15,060 nt of DNA. It comes from Paludibacter sp. (GTDB taxonomy: Bacteria; Bacteroidota; Bacteroidia; Bacteroidales; Paludibacteraceae). Position 1 is the first letter of the stretch, and every line of letters begins with the position of its first letter. The position numbers and the translations under genes were made by a program. Positions 1 through 6,295 of the stretch are shown piece by piece. The notes beneath the pieces were generated by a model that saw only the letters and a program-made list of their open reading frames with translations, was not told the DNA's origin and did no database searches. The DNA lies in contig JAUSNQ010000067.1 in NCBI GenBank assembly GCA_030655595.1, positions 1 through 15,060 of the forward strand, read 5' to 3'.

Positions 1-25
1 ATATATCTTTTTATTTTTTATCCAC

Positions 26-2899
26 ATGAAAAAACTCTTTTTAATAGATGCATATGCAATTATATACCGTTCCTATTATGCATTTATCCGGGCTCCCAGA
101 ATAAATTCAAAAGGACTAAACACATCTGCCATCTTTGGTTTTGTGAATATGCTGGAGGATGTTCTGAAAAGGGAACAACCATCACACATTGCTGTAGCAT
201 TCGACCCACCCGGTCCAACTTTCAGACATGATGCTTTTGAAGCATATAAAGCCCAAAGAGAATCAACTCCTGAAGATATCAAACTTTCAATTCCCTATAT
301 TAAGAAAATCATTCAGGCTTACAACATCCCCCAACTCGAAGTCCTTGGTTTTGAGGCTGATGATGTAATTGGAACCATAGCCAAACAAGCGGAAATAGCC
401 AATTTTGAGGTATTCATGTTAACTCCTGATAAAGATTACGGACAATTGGTTTCGGAACATATCTATATGTACAGGCCACGACATAACGGAGGATATGAAG
501 TGATGGGACCTGCTGAAATTAAAACCAAGTATGATTTGGATAGTCACGAACAAGTCGTTGATTTGCTCGGATTGATGGGTGATAGCTCCGACAATATTCC
601 CGGTTGTCCGGGTGTTGGGGAAAAGACAGCTGTCAAATTACTGAAAGAATTTGGTAGTATTGATGTTTTGCTTACCCGTACCGAAGAGTTAAAAGGGGCT
701 TTAAGAACCAAAGTTGAAGAAAATAAAGATCAAATTACTTTCTCCAAATTCTTAGCGACCATCAAAGTTGATGTACCCATTGAGTTTGATGAAAATGCCT
801 ATCTCGTGGAACCCGTGAATGAGTCTGCTTTAAAATCGCTTTTCGATGAATTGGAATTCAGAACCATGTCTGCCAATAAATTTGGAAATGTGTTTACTTC
901 ACTACCCCCCGACCAACCTATTACAAGGGTACAGTTTACTCCGGCAAAAAGCAAACACGGACAAATGTCGTTGTTCGGAGACGAAGATCAGGCAGAAAAA
1001 GCAACCGTGCAAAAAAGCACAACAACGCAATCCATCAAACAAAATGAAACAAGCGAACAGACTCCTGTTCAGCCTTCTGAAAACGGATTGAAATCTATTC
1101 AGAATACAACACATGATTACACCCTGATTGACACGAAAGTCAAGCGTGCCAACCTGATATCGCAATTATTCCTGCAAAAAACAGTTTGTTTTGATACTGA
1201 GACAACCGGAGTGGATGTTTTTAGTGCTGAAATGGTCGGCTTGTCATTTTGCTATGAAAAAGGAAAAGCATTTTATGTAACCCTACCTGAAAATAAAACC
1301 GAGTGTACTGAAGTATTACACGAATTTAAGGCGTTTTTTCAAACTGAGCATATCGTAAAAATCGGGCAAAACGTAAAATTTGACCTTTTGATGTTAGCCA
1401 TGTACGGCATTGAATTAAAAGGTAAAATCTTCGATACCATGATTGCGCATTATTTACTTCAACCTGAGTTGCGTCATGGCATGGATTATTTAGCTGAGAT
1501 TTATCTGAGATACAGAACCATCCATTATGATGAATTGGTGGGAGGAAAAGGAAAAAACCAACTCAATTTGCGCGATGTAGATATTGAATTGTTGAAAGAT
1601 TATGCCGCAGAAGATGCTGATATTACATTTCAATTGAAAGAAATCTTAGAGCAAGAAATCAAAAACAACAAACTGGAGAATCTTTTATATGAAATTGAAA
1701 TGCCATTGATGCGGGTACTCGCCACGATGGAATTCAATGGTGTAAGAATAGACGCTGATGCGTTGAAACAGAGTTCACTGATCCTGACGGAAGAAATGCT
1801 GAAACTTGAAAAAGAAATTCATACACTCGCAGGATATGAATTCAATGTTTCTTCTCCGGCACAGGTCGGTGAGGTACTATTTGATTTTTTAAAGTTGGAT
1901 CCCAAAGCTAAAAAGACAAAAACGGGTCAATACTCAACTTCTGAAGATATCTTAGAGAAAATCAAATCCAAACATCCGATTATCAGTAAGATTTTAGATT
2001 ACAGGGGACTAAAAAAGCTTCTCAGCACCTATATCGATGCTTTACCACAACTCATCAACCCCAGAACCGGTAAAGTTCACACATCTTTTAATCAAACGGT
2101 TACTTCTACCGGTCGTTTAAGCTCAACAAATCCAAACCTACAAAACATTCCCATCAGAGATTCGCAAGGCAAGGAAATTAGAAAAGCATTCATACCAGAC
2201 GATGATGCCGTATTTTTAAGTGCCGACTATTCGCAAATCGAATTGAGAATTATGGCACATTTGAGTGGTGACAAAAATATGATTGATGCATTCAAAAGCA
2301 GACATGACATCCATACTGCCACTGCAGCCAAGATATTTAAAGTCCCAATGGAAGAAGTAGATACCGACATGCGCAGAAAAGCCAAAACCGCAAATTTTGG
2401 AATTATATACGGCATCTCGACCTTTGGTCTGGGCGACAGACTGAACATTTCTCGCGGAGAAGCCAAAGAGCTCATCGACGGTTATTTTCTGACGTACCCG
2501 GCAGTCAAAATCTACATGGAGAATGCTATTCAACAAGCTAAAGCAGATGGATATGTAGAAACATTATTTGGAAGAAAAAGATTTCTGAGCGATATCAACT
2601 CCCAGAACAGCATCGTAAGAGGGTATGCAGAACGGAATGCTATCAATGCACCTATTCAGGGATCAGCTGCAGATATCATCAAAATCGCCATGATTAAAAT
2701 CCACGACAGGCTCATCCGTGAAAACCTGAAAACTCAAATGATTATGCAGGTACACGACGAACTAAACTTCTCAGTTCCAAAAAATGAGTTGAAGACTGTC
2801 ACCAATATCGTAATTGAAGAAATGGAAAATGCAGTTCAATTACAAGTTCAACTGGTTGCTGATTGCGGATCCGGTTCAAATTGGCTGGAAGCCCATTAA
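26..2899 (+). CDS. polA: DNA polymerase I
   Basis: Replicative gap-filling and repair polymerase, 957 aa, with the full three-domain layout. The N-terminal 5'-3' exonuclease (about residues 1-290) shows the metal-binding D8 and the helix-3-turn-helix GDSSDNIPG (185-193). The 3'-5' proofreading domain (about 370-545) keeps its catalytic set: D390 and E392 in FDTET, D453 in the NVKFD motif, and Y526/D530 in YAAED. It therefore looks active, unlike the decayed exonuclease of Taq or Bacillus polymerases. The polymerase domain has motif A DYSQIELR (D734), motif B RRKAKTANFG (R783, K787, F791) and motif C QVHDE (D911). F791 matches the residue that in E. coli Pol I discriminates against dideoxynucleotides. 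Residues about 295-370 form a polar Q/T/K-rich linker of low complexity. The ATG at 26 matches the usual family start. Only 25 bases upstream are visible, so its promoter cannot be judged. Confidence 0.98.
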   Translation: MKKLFLIDAYAIIYRSYYAFIRAPRINSKGLNTSAIFGFVNMLEDVLKREQPSHIAVAFDPPGPTFRHDAFEAYKAQRESTPEDIKLSIPYIKKIIQAYNIPQLEVLGFEADDVIGTIAKQAEIANFEVFMLTPDKDYGQLVSEHIYMYRPRHNGGYEVMGPAEIKTKYDLDSHEQVVDLLGLMGDSSDNIPGCPGVGEKTAVKLLKEFGSIDVLLTRTEELKGALRTKVEENKDQITFSKFLATIKVDVPIEFDENAYLVEPVNESALKSLFDELEFRTMSANKFGNVFTSLPPDQPITRVQFTPAKSKHGQMSLFGDEDQAEKATVQKSTTTQSIKQNETSEQTPVQPSENGLKSIQNTTHDYTLIDTKVKRANLISQLFLQKTVCFDTETTGVDVFSAEMVGLSFCYEKGKAFYVTLPENKTECTEVLHEFKAFFQTEHIVKIGQNVKFDLLMLAMYGIELKGKIFDTMIAHYLLQPELRHGMDYLAEIYLRYRTIHYDELVGGKGKNQLNLRDVDIELLKDYAAEDADITFQLKEILEQEIKNNKLENLLYEIEMPLMRVLATMEFNGVRIDADALKQSSLILTEEMLKLEKEIHTLAGYEFNVSSPAQVGEVLFDFLKLDPKAKKTKTGQYSTSEDILEKIKSKHPIISKILDYRGLKKLLSTYIDALPQLINPRTGKVHTSFNQTVTSTGRLSSTNPNLQNIPIRDSQGKEIRKAFIPDDDAVFLSADYSQIELRIMAHLSGDKNMIDAFKSRHDIHTATAAKIFKVPMEEVDTDMRRKAKTANFGIIYGISTFGLGDRLNISRGEAKELIDGYFLTYPAVKIYMENAIQQAKADGYVETLFGRKRFLSDINSQNSIVRGYAERNAINAPIQGSAADIIKIAMIKIHDRLIRENLKTQMIMQVHDELNFSVPKNELKTVTNIVIEEMENAVQLQVQLVADCGSGSNWLEAH

Positions 2900-2923
2900 T
2901 CATATATTAATTCATGATTTTTT
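2898..2923 (+). terminator. possible weak terminator of polA
   Basis: A 6-bp AT-rich inverted repeat (AATCAT / ATGATT) begins inside the polA stop codon and is followed at once by four more T. The stem is short and the loop is 10 nt, so this is a weak candidate only. Confidence 0.3.
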
Positions 2924-2977
2924 ATGTACTTAATATTGAAAATTTATTTAAAATCATTATAAATTCACATCATAAAC

Positions 2978-2994
2978 CCTACAATAATTGTAGG
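2978..2994. promoter_or_regulatory. 17-bp palindromic operator candidate upstream of the Rrf2 gene
   Basis: CCTACAATAATTGTAGG is a perfect inverted repeat with 8-nt arms around a central A. Its right arm contains the TTG at 2988-2990 that serves as the -33 element of the Rrf2 promoter. A bound dimer would block that promoter. Rrf2-family regulators bind as dimers to dyad sites and often control their own gene, so autoregulation is the natural reading. Binding itself is inferred. Confidence 0.6.
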
Positions 2995-3017
2995 ATGAAA
3001 TATTTTATCTAATTTTG
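2988..3017 (+). promoter_or_regulatory. Bacteroidota-type promoter of the Rrf2 gene
   Basis: A -33 TTG (2988-2990) and a perfect -7 element TAATTTTG (3010-3017, consensus TAnnTTTG) are 19 nt apart, as expected for the primary sigma factor of this phylum. Predicted transcription starts near 3023, giving a leader of about 17 nt before the ATG at 3040. Confidence 0.7.
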
Positions 3018-3039
3018 ATGCGAAATTCAATGAATAAAT

Positions 3040-3480
3040 ATGAAAGTTAACACAAAAATACGATATGGCTTAAGGGCTATGATTTCGATTGCGTGTTGCG
3101 AAGAACCAAGAGGACTATTGCAGAAAGATATTGCTGAGAAACAAAAATTATCAAATAAGTACCTGGATGCCATTATTTCTTCTTTAAAATCGAAAGGTCT
3201 GATTACTACTTACAGGGGTAAGGGAAGTGGTTACAAATTGACACGTCCGGCCAATTTAATCAGCATGTATGATATTTACACTGCCTTTGAGCCGATTACT
3301 GTGGTCGAGTGTCTCGACAATCCTTTGTTTTGCGAATTTGAATGTTGCTGTCCAGCCAATATGTACTGGTCGGAAATGAAACTTGGGTTTATCAACATAT
3401 TGAAAAGCAAATCATTGGAAGATGTTTCCAAAAACGAAAGGCCTTGTTTGGAAGAATTAGAATCCCGTAATTTAAATTAA
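3040..3480 (+). CDS. Rrf2-family transcriptional regulator, probably Fe-S binding
   Basis: A 146-aa regulator of the Rrf2 family (IscR, NsrR and relatives). The start KVNTKIRYGLRAM, the winged-helix region through about residue 75 (LSNKYLDAIISSLKSKGL, then a glycine-rich wing GKGSGYKL) and the overall length all fit. The effector region is unusually rich in cysteine: C91, C98, C102, C103, C104, with C136 further on. Pairs such as C91/C98/C104 closely match the C-x5-C-x5-C cluster ligands of IscR and NsrR, so a [2Fe-2S] or [4Fe-4S] sensor is likely. The signal (iron-sulfur status, oxygen, NO) cannot be read from sequence. It is transcribed from its own promoter with an overlapping palindrome, and the next genes on the same strand encode a YceI-like protein and a barrel protein 116 bp downstream, its probable targets. 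Its start follows the predicted promoter closely and has no Shine-Dalgarno sequence. Confidence 0.9.
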   Translation: MKVNTKIRYGLRAMISIACCEEPRGLLQKDIAEKQKLSNKYLDAIISSLKSKGLITTYRGKGSGYKLTRPANLISMYDIYTAFEPITVVECLDNPLFCEFECCCPANMYWSEMKLGFINILKSKSLEDVSKNERPCLEELESRNLN

Positions 3481-3511
3481 ATATATTTTTAAAATCGTAT
3501 TGCTATCTATT

Positions 3512-3552
3512 CTATAGGATTTATTTCTTATCATATCCTATATTTCCTATAG
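3512..3552. repeat. triplicated TCCTATA motif, possible regulator-binding cluster upstream of yceI
   Basis: TCCTATA occurs directly twice (3536-3542 and 3545-3551, a 9-bp period) and once inverted (3513-3519). The outer pair gives an 8-bp dyad CTATAGGA / TCCTATAG. The half-site CCTATATT at 3537 matches 6 of 8 positions of the palindrome arm CCTACAAT in front of the Rrf2 gene, so the same regulator could act here. No clear TAnnTTTG promoter is visible in this 116-bp gap, so transcription of yceI may continue from the Rrf2 promoter or use an atypical promoter. Confidence 0.4.
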
Positions 3553-3596
3553 CATTTATAATTAAACAAAAAGAAACAATCAAAGCACACAACAAA

Positions 3597-4187
3597 ATGA
3601 AAACAATCCAATTAAAAATCGGTCTGCTTATAAGCATTATGCTGCTTTCAACAGGTGTTTTAACAGCACAGGTATTAAAAATAATACCAAAATCATCTTC
3701 AATTACAATCAACGGCACTTCAAACTTGCACGACTGGAAAAGTAAATCAGAGCAGGTTAAAGGTGAATTGGTATTAACAGGAAACGATCAGGTCAAATCG
3801 TTTTCATTAGAAATACCTGTTACATCAATTAAAAGCGGTGAAAAATTGATGGATTCAAAAACTTACGAAGCATTTAATTCAGGCAAGAATCCTAACATTG
3901 CTTTTCGCTTAACAGATGTTTCTAATCTTCAAATCAATGGTGATAAAGTAGATGTGGTATTCAACGGAAATTTGACCATGGCAGGTGCAACCAGAAAAGT
4001 TGCTATCAAAGCCACCGGTAAAAACACCAAATCAGGAACTTACATTTTCAATGGCAATGTATCTCTCAAGATGACTGATTTTCAAATGAAACCTCCTACA
4101 GCTTTATTGGGCGCAATCAAAGTAGGTGATGGAATTAAATTAGACTTCGATATTACTTTACAAGAACAACCACAAGCATCAAATTAA
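3597..4187 (+). CDS. YceI-family periplasmic lipocalin-like protein
   Basis: A 196-aa secreted protein. Residues 1-24 form a signal peptide (basic start, hydrophobic 10-22, cleavage likely after A24, no lipobox cysteine), so the product should be soluble in the periplasm. The mature part has the YceI pattern: strand SSITINGTSNLHDW (S42-W47 is the recognisable core), KGEL, a central DSKTYEAFNSGKNPNIAF segment and a final strand pair. YceI proteins form an extended lipocalin-like barrel that binds long isoprenoid or amphiphilic lipids; E. coli YceI is induced by alkaline and osmotic stress. The ligand here is unknown. The next gene starts 29 nt downstream on the same strand, so the two are likely co-transcribed, and the Rrf2 regulator just upstream is the obvious candidate controller. 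Confidence 0.85.
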   Translation: MKTIQLKIGLLISIMLLSTGVLTAQVLKIIPKSSSITINGTSNLHDWKSKSEQVKGELVLTGNDQVKSFSLEIPVTSIKSGEKLMDSKTYEAFNSGKNPNIAFRLTDVSNLQINGDKVDVVFNGNLTMAGATRKVAIKATGKNTKSGTYIFNGNVSLKMTDFQMKPPTALLGAIKVGDGIKLDFDITLQEQPQASN

Positions 4188-4216
4188 TTGACAATTAAAC
4201 ACAAACACACAAATTT

Positions 4217-5497
4217 ATGAGAAAAACAATTTTCGCATTCGTCGCCATGCTATTATTTGGCGGTATAAGCTTTGCACAAGTACGCTCTTACAGTCAAACA
4301 GGTTTGAACGAGTTTGAAAGTCCTAAAGCGGAAAACGAAACTTTTGAAAAAGTAAAACTGAAAATCGGTGGAAATTTCACCCAGTCATTTCAAGCACTTA
4401 GCCATAGCAATACGGCTGACGTCACTGCAAATCCAGCAGCAAACCTTGTGAAAATCGGACCAGGATTCAACACTGCTGTTGCGAATCTTAATTTTGACAT
4501 TCATTTGGCCGAAGGGGTTTACATGAATATGGCTTTGTATCTGTCTTCACGTCATCATAATGAAACATGGGTAAAAGGCGGATATATCCGTTTTGACAAA
4601 CTTCCATTTTTGAAAATGGATTTTCTGGATGAAATTATGAAATACACAACCATTAAAGTGGGTCATATGGAAGTAAATTATGGCGATGCTCATTTCCGCA
4701 GATCGGACAATGGCAATGCGATGTATAATCCTTTCATCGAAAACTACATCCTGGATGCTTTTGCAACAGAGATAGGCGCTGAAGTTGATGTTACCTATGA
4801 CGGTTTCTTAGCTGCATTGTCGGTTACAAACGGACAAATCAAAGGTAACATATTGGCTTATGATCCAATACCGGATGCATCAAATGGCAAACAAAATCCT
4901 TCATTCATTGCAAAAGTGGGATACGACAAACAATTAACTGATATGTTAAGAGCACGACTAACCGGTTCTGTTTATCATACAGCAGGTTCTATTGGCAACA
5001 CTTTATATGGTGGCGACCGGGCAGGTTCACACTACTATGGCGTAATGGACAATGCCGTTACTACCGGAACCTTCACCTCTGGACGATATAATCCCGGCTT
5101 TGGCGATAAAGTAACTTCCATGATGGGGAATTTGTTTCTAAAATACGGAGGATTAGAGTCATTTACCACCCTTGAAACTTCAAGCGGTAGGGGAAGAACT
5201 GAAATCACAGGTGAACGAAATGCCAATCAAATTGCAACTGATTTGCTTTACCGATTTGGCAATAACGAAAATTTCTGGATTGGTGCTCGTTACAATGTTG
5301 CTTCAGCACGACCAAGTGGATACACCGACGACATAACAATTGACAGGATTGCCGTCAGTGCAGGTTGGTATGTAACTAAGAATCTGATGACCAAGTTGGA
5401 ATATGTGACTCAAAACTATGACGGTTTTGCTGCCACAGACATTAGAAATGGCGGGAAATTCATCGGAATTGTACTGGAAGCTGTGGTCGGTTTCTAA
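4217..5497 (+). CDS. outer-membrane beta-barrel (porin-like) protein
   Basis: A 426-aa protein with a signal peptide (hydrophobic 5-19, cleavage probably between A20 and Q21). The mature region is dominated by alternating hydrophobic/polar strands with aromatic residues at strand ends (for example FDIHLAEGVYMNMALYLSSR, KLEYVTQNYDG). It ends in phenylalanine (VLEAVVGF), the usual last residue of an outer-membrane barrel recognised by the Bam machinery. No N-terminal plug domain or TonB box is visible, so it is not a TonB-dependent receptor; a porin or uncharacterised barrel is the better reading. I do not recognise the exact family or substrate. It follows yceI by 29 nt and is closed by a strong terminator, which suggests a yceI-barrel operon. 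Confidence 0.75.
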   Translation: MRKTIFAFVAMLLFGGISFAQVRSYSQTGLNEFESPKAENETFEKVKLKIGGNFTQSFQALSHSNTADVTANPAANLVKIGPGFNTAVANLNFDIHLAEGVYMNMALYLSSRHHNETWVKGGYIRFDKLPFLKMDFLDEIMKYTTIKVGHMEVNYGDAHFRRSDNGNAMYNPFIENYILDAFATEIGAEVDVTYDGFLAALSVTNGQIKGNILAYDPIPDASNGKQNPSFIAKVGYDKQLTDMLRARLTGSVYHTAGSIGNTLYGGDRAGSHYYGVMDNAVTTGTFTSGRYNPGFGDKVTSMMGNLFLKYGGLESFTTLETSSGRGRTEITGERNANQIATDLLYRFGNNENFWIGARYNVASARPSGYTDDITIDRIAVSAGWYVTKNLMTKLEYVTQNYDGFAATDIRNGGKFIGIVLEAVVGF

Positions 5498-5539
5498 CAG
5501 ACTAACAAATTCAAAATAACCTTTATAGGTTTTAATAAG

Positions 5540-5580
5540 CACCCTTGTCTTTTATCGTAAAAGACAAGGGTGTGTTTTTA
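5540..5580 (+). terminator. strong intrinsic terminator after the barrel gene
   Basis: A perfect 15-bp stem (CACCCTTGTCTTTTA / TAAAAGACAAGGGTG) with a TCG triloop is followed by TGTTTTTA. It lies 42 bp after the barrel stop codon and should end the rightward yceI-barrel transcript. Confidence 0.9.
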
Positions 5581-5606
5581 ACAAAACATTCACAATTGAG
5601 TTTAAA

Positions 5607-5644
5607 CCCCGAATGGGGTTATGCACATGCTCCTCCATTCGGGG
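5607..5644. repeat. GC-rich inverted repeat of unknown role
   Basis: CCCCGAATGG and CCATTCGGGG form a perfect 10-bp stem, extendable by a G-T and a G-C pair, with a 14-nt loop. No T tract follows on either strand, so it is not a standard terminator. It sits in the 90 bp between the terminator of the barrel gene and that of rpsT, in otherwise AT-rich spacer. A palindromic repeat copy, a transcription-blocking structure or part of a small RNA are all possible. Confidence 0.5.
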
Positions 5645-5670
5645 CAAGTAACATCACTTTTTAGAACGTC

Positions 5671-5702
5671 AAAAAAGCCCACTATATATATAGCAGGCTT
5701 TC
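5671..5702 (-). terminator. intrinsic terminator of tRNA-Glu/rpsT
   Basis: Read leftward, AAAGCC-TG-CTATAT pairs with ATATAG-TG-GGCTTT, followed by further T. The two TG steps form G-U wobbles in the leftward RNA, giving 14 paired positions. In the rightward RNA they become C-A mismatches. The hairpin is therefore directional and fits a terminator for rpsT, whose stop is about 20 bp away. Confidence 0.85.
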
Positions 5703-5723
5703 AAAATGATGTATGAAAGATAG

Positions 5724-5978
5724 TTAATCCAGTTTATTGATATAAACTGCCAACTTTGATTTCAGATTAGATGCTTTGTTCTTGTGAATGATGTTGCGCT
5801 TTGCCAATTTATCGAGCATTGCACTCACCTTAGGTAACATTTCTGCAGCAACTAATTTTTCAGTTGTAGCACGTAATTTACGAACAGCATTACGGGCAGT
5901 TTTTGCATAATAACGATTATGCAACTTACGCTTTTCTGTCTGACGAATTCTTTTAATTGATGATTGATGATTTGCCAT
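5724..5978 (-). CDS. rpsT: 30S ribosomal protein bS20
   Basis: An 84-aa, strongly basic protein of typical bS20 length. It opens with [21 protein letters not shown] and continues as long helices rich in K, R and A ([14 protein letters not shown]), ending in [11 protein letters not shown]. bS20 binds the 5' domain of 16S rRNA and joins early in 30S assembly. The ATG lies 33 nt downstream of the 3' end of tRNA-Glu on the same strand. No TAnnTTTG element fits in that gap, so it is probably expressed from the tRNA promoter and released by RNase processing of the tRNA. A wobble-stabilised hairpin terminator follows. No Shine-Dalgarno sequence is evident. Confidence 0.97.
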   Translation of the reverse strand: MANHQSSIKRIRQTEKRKLHNRYYAKTARNAVRKLRATTEKLVAAEMLPKVSAMLDKLAKRNIIHKNKASNLKSKLAVYINKLD

Positions 5979-6011
5979 CTCAAATTTACTTTATAAAATA
6001 CTTAATGATTG

Positions 6012-6083
6012 TAGCCCATAGGGGAATCGAACCCCTCTTTCCAGAATGAAAATCTGGCGTCCTAACCGATAGACGAATGGGCC
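6012..6083 (-). tRNA. tRNA-Glu (UUC)
   Basis: The leftward strand folds as a 72-nt cloverleaf. The acceptor arm pairs GGCCCAT with ATGGGCT (a G1-U72 wobble at the end). The anticodon arm is CCAGA-TTTTCAT-TCTGG with anticodon TTC, and the T arm is GAGGG-GTTCGATT-CCCT-like with the usual TTCGA core. The CCA end is not encoded. It is the first element of a probable tRNA-Glu/rpsT transcript. Confidence 0.95.
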
Positions 6084-6126
6084 TTGGCCTTTTTTATACA
6101 GACAATTGACCTCTCAATTGCGGGTG

Positions 6127-6157
6127 CAAATATACGGCAGTTTTTCCAATCCACAAA
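6127..6157 (-). promoter_or_regulatory. promoter of the tRNA-Glu/rpsT transcript
   Basis: On the leftward strand a TTTG -33 element (6157-6154) and a perfect -7 element TATATTTG (6134-6127) are separated by exactly 19 nt. The predicted start is near 6121, leaving a leader of about 38 nt before the tRNA. That leader begins with the inverted repeat CAATTGA / TCAATTG (6103-6120), whose 4-nt loop would place a small hairpin at the 5' end of the transcript. Confidence 0.85.
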
Positions 6158-6202
6158 ACCTTTTAGAACTTTTTTTAAAATAATGCCTAAGTGACTGTTT
6201 TT

Positions 6203-6224
6203 CATATAACTGTATATGATACAG
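6203..6224. repeat. two overlapping inverted repeats between the tRNA-Glu and recO promoters
   Basis: CATATA-actg-TATATG (6203-6218) and CTGTAT-atg-ATACAG (6210-6224) are both perfect 6-bp dyads and share bases, so they cannot form at once. They lie in the spacer between divergent transcripts, about 45 bp upstream of the recO -7 element. They may be an operator or chance in AT-rich DNA. Confidence 0.3.
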
Positions 6225-6267
6225 CTATTCACATTTGAATTACATAAATTAATTCCGTGTATTGTTG

Positions 6268-6275
6268 TACTTTTG
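6268..6275 (+). promoter_or_regulatory. -7 element of the recO promoter
   Basis: TACTTTTG matches TAnnTTTG exactly. No good TTTG lies 19-21 nt upstream, so the -33 element is poor. Predicted transcription starts near 6281, downstream of the more upstream in-frame ATG at 6257, which supports initiation of recO at 6296. Confidence 0.5.
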
Positions 6276-6295
6276 CAACACCATTATATGCAAAC

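Noticed and set aside
902..1165. Overlapping open frames on both strands within the polA linker region
   Set aside because: They are shadows of a clearly coding polA frame in a low-complexity segment.
3521..3718. 65-aa hydrophobic reading frame on the minus strand opposite the start of yceI
   Set aside because: It lies antisense to the yceI signal peptide, whose hydrophobic codons create hydrophobic antisense codons; it has no promoter or family resemblance.
5682..5693. Alternating TA tract as a microsatellite
   Set aside because: It is fully explained as the top of the rpsT terminator hairpin.
6257..6295. N-terminal extension of RecO from the ATG at 6257 (13 extra residues)
   Set aside because: It overlaps a perfect -7 promoter element at 6268-6275, so the message would begin downstream of it, and RecO proteins normally start at the residues encoded from 6296.
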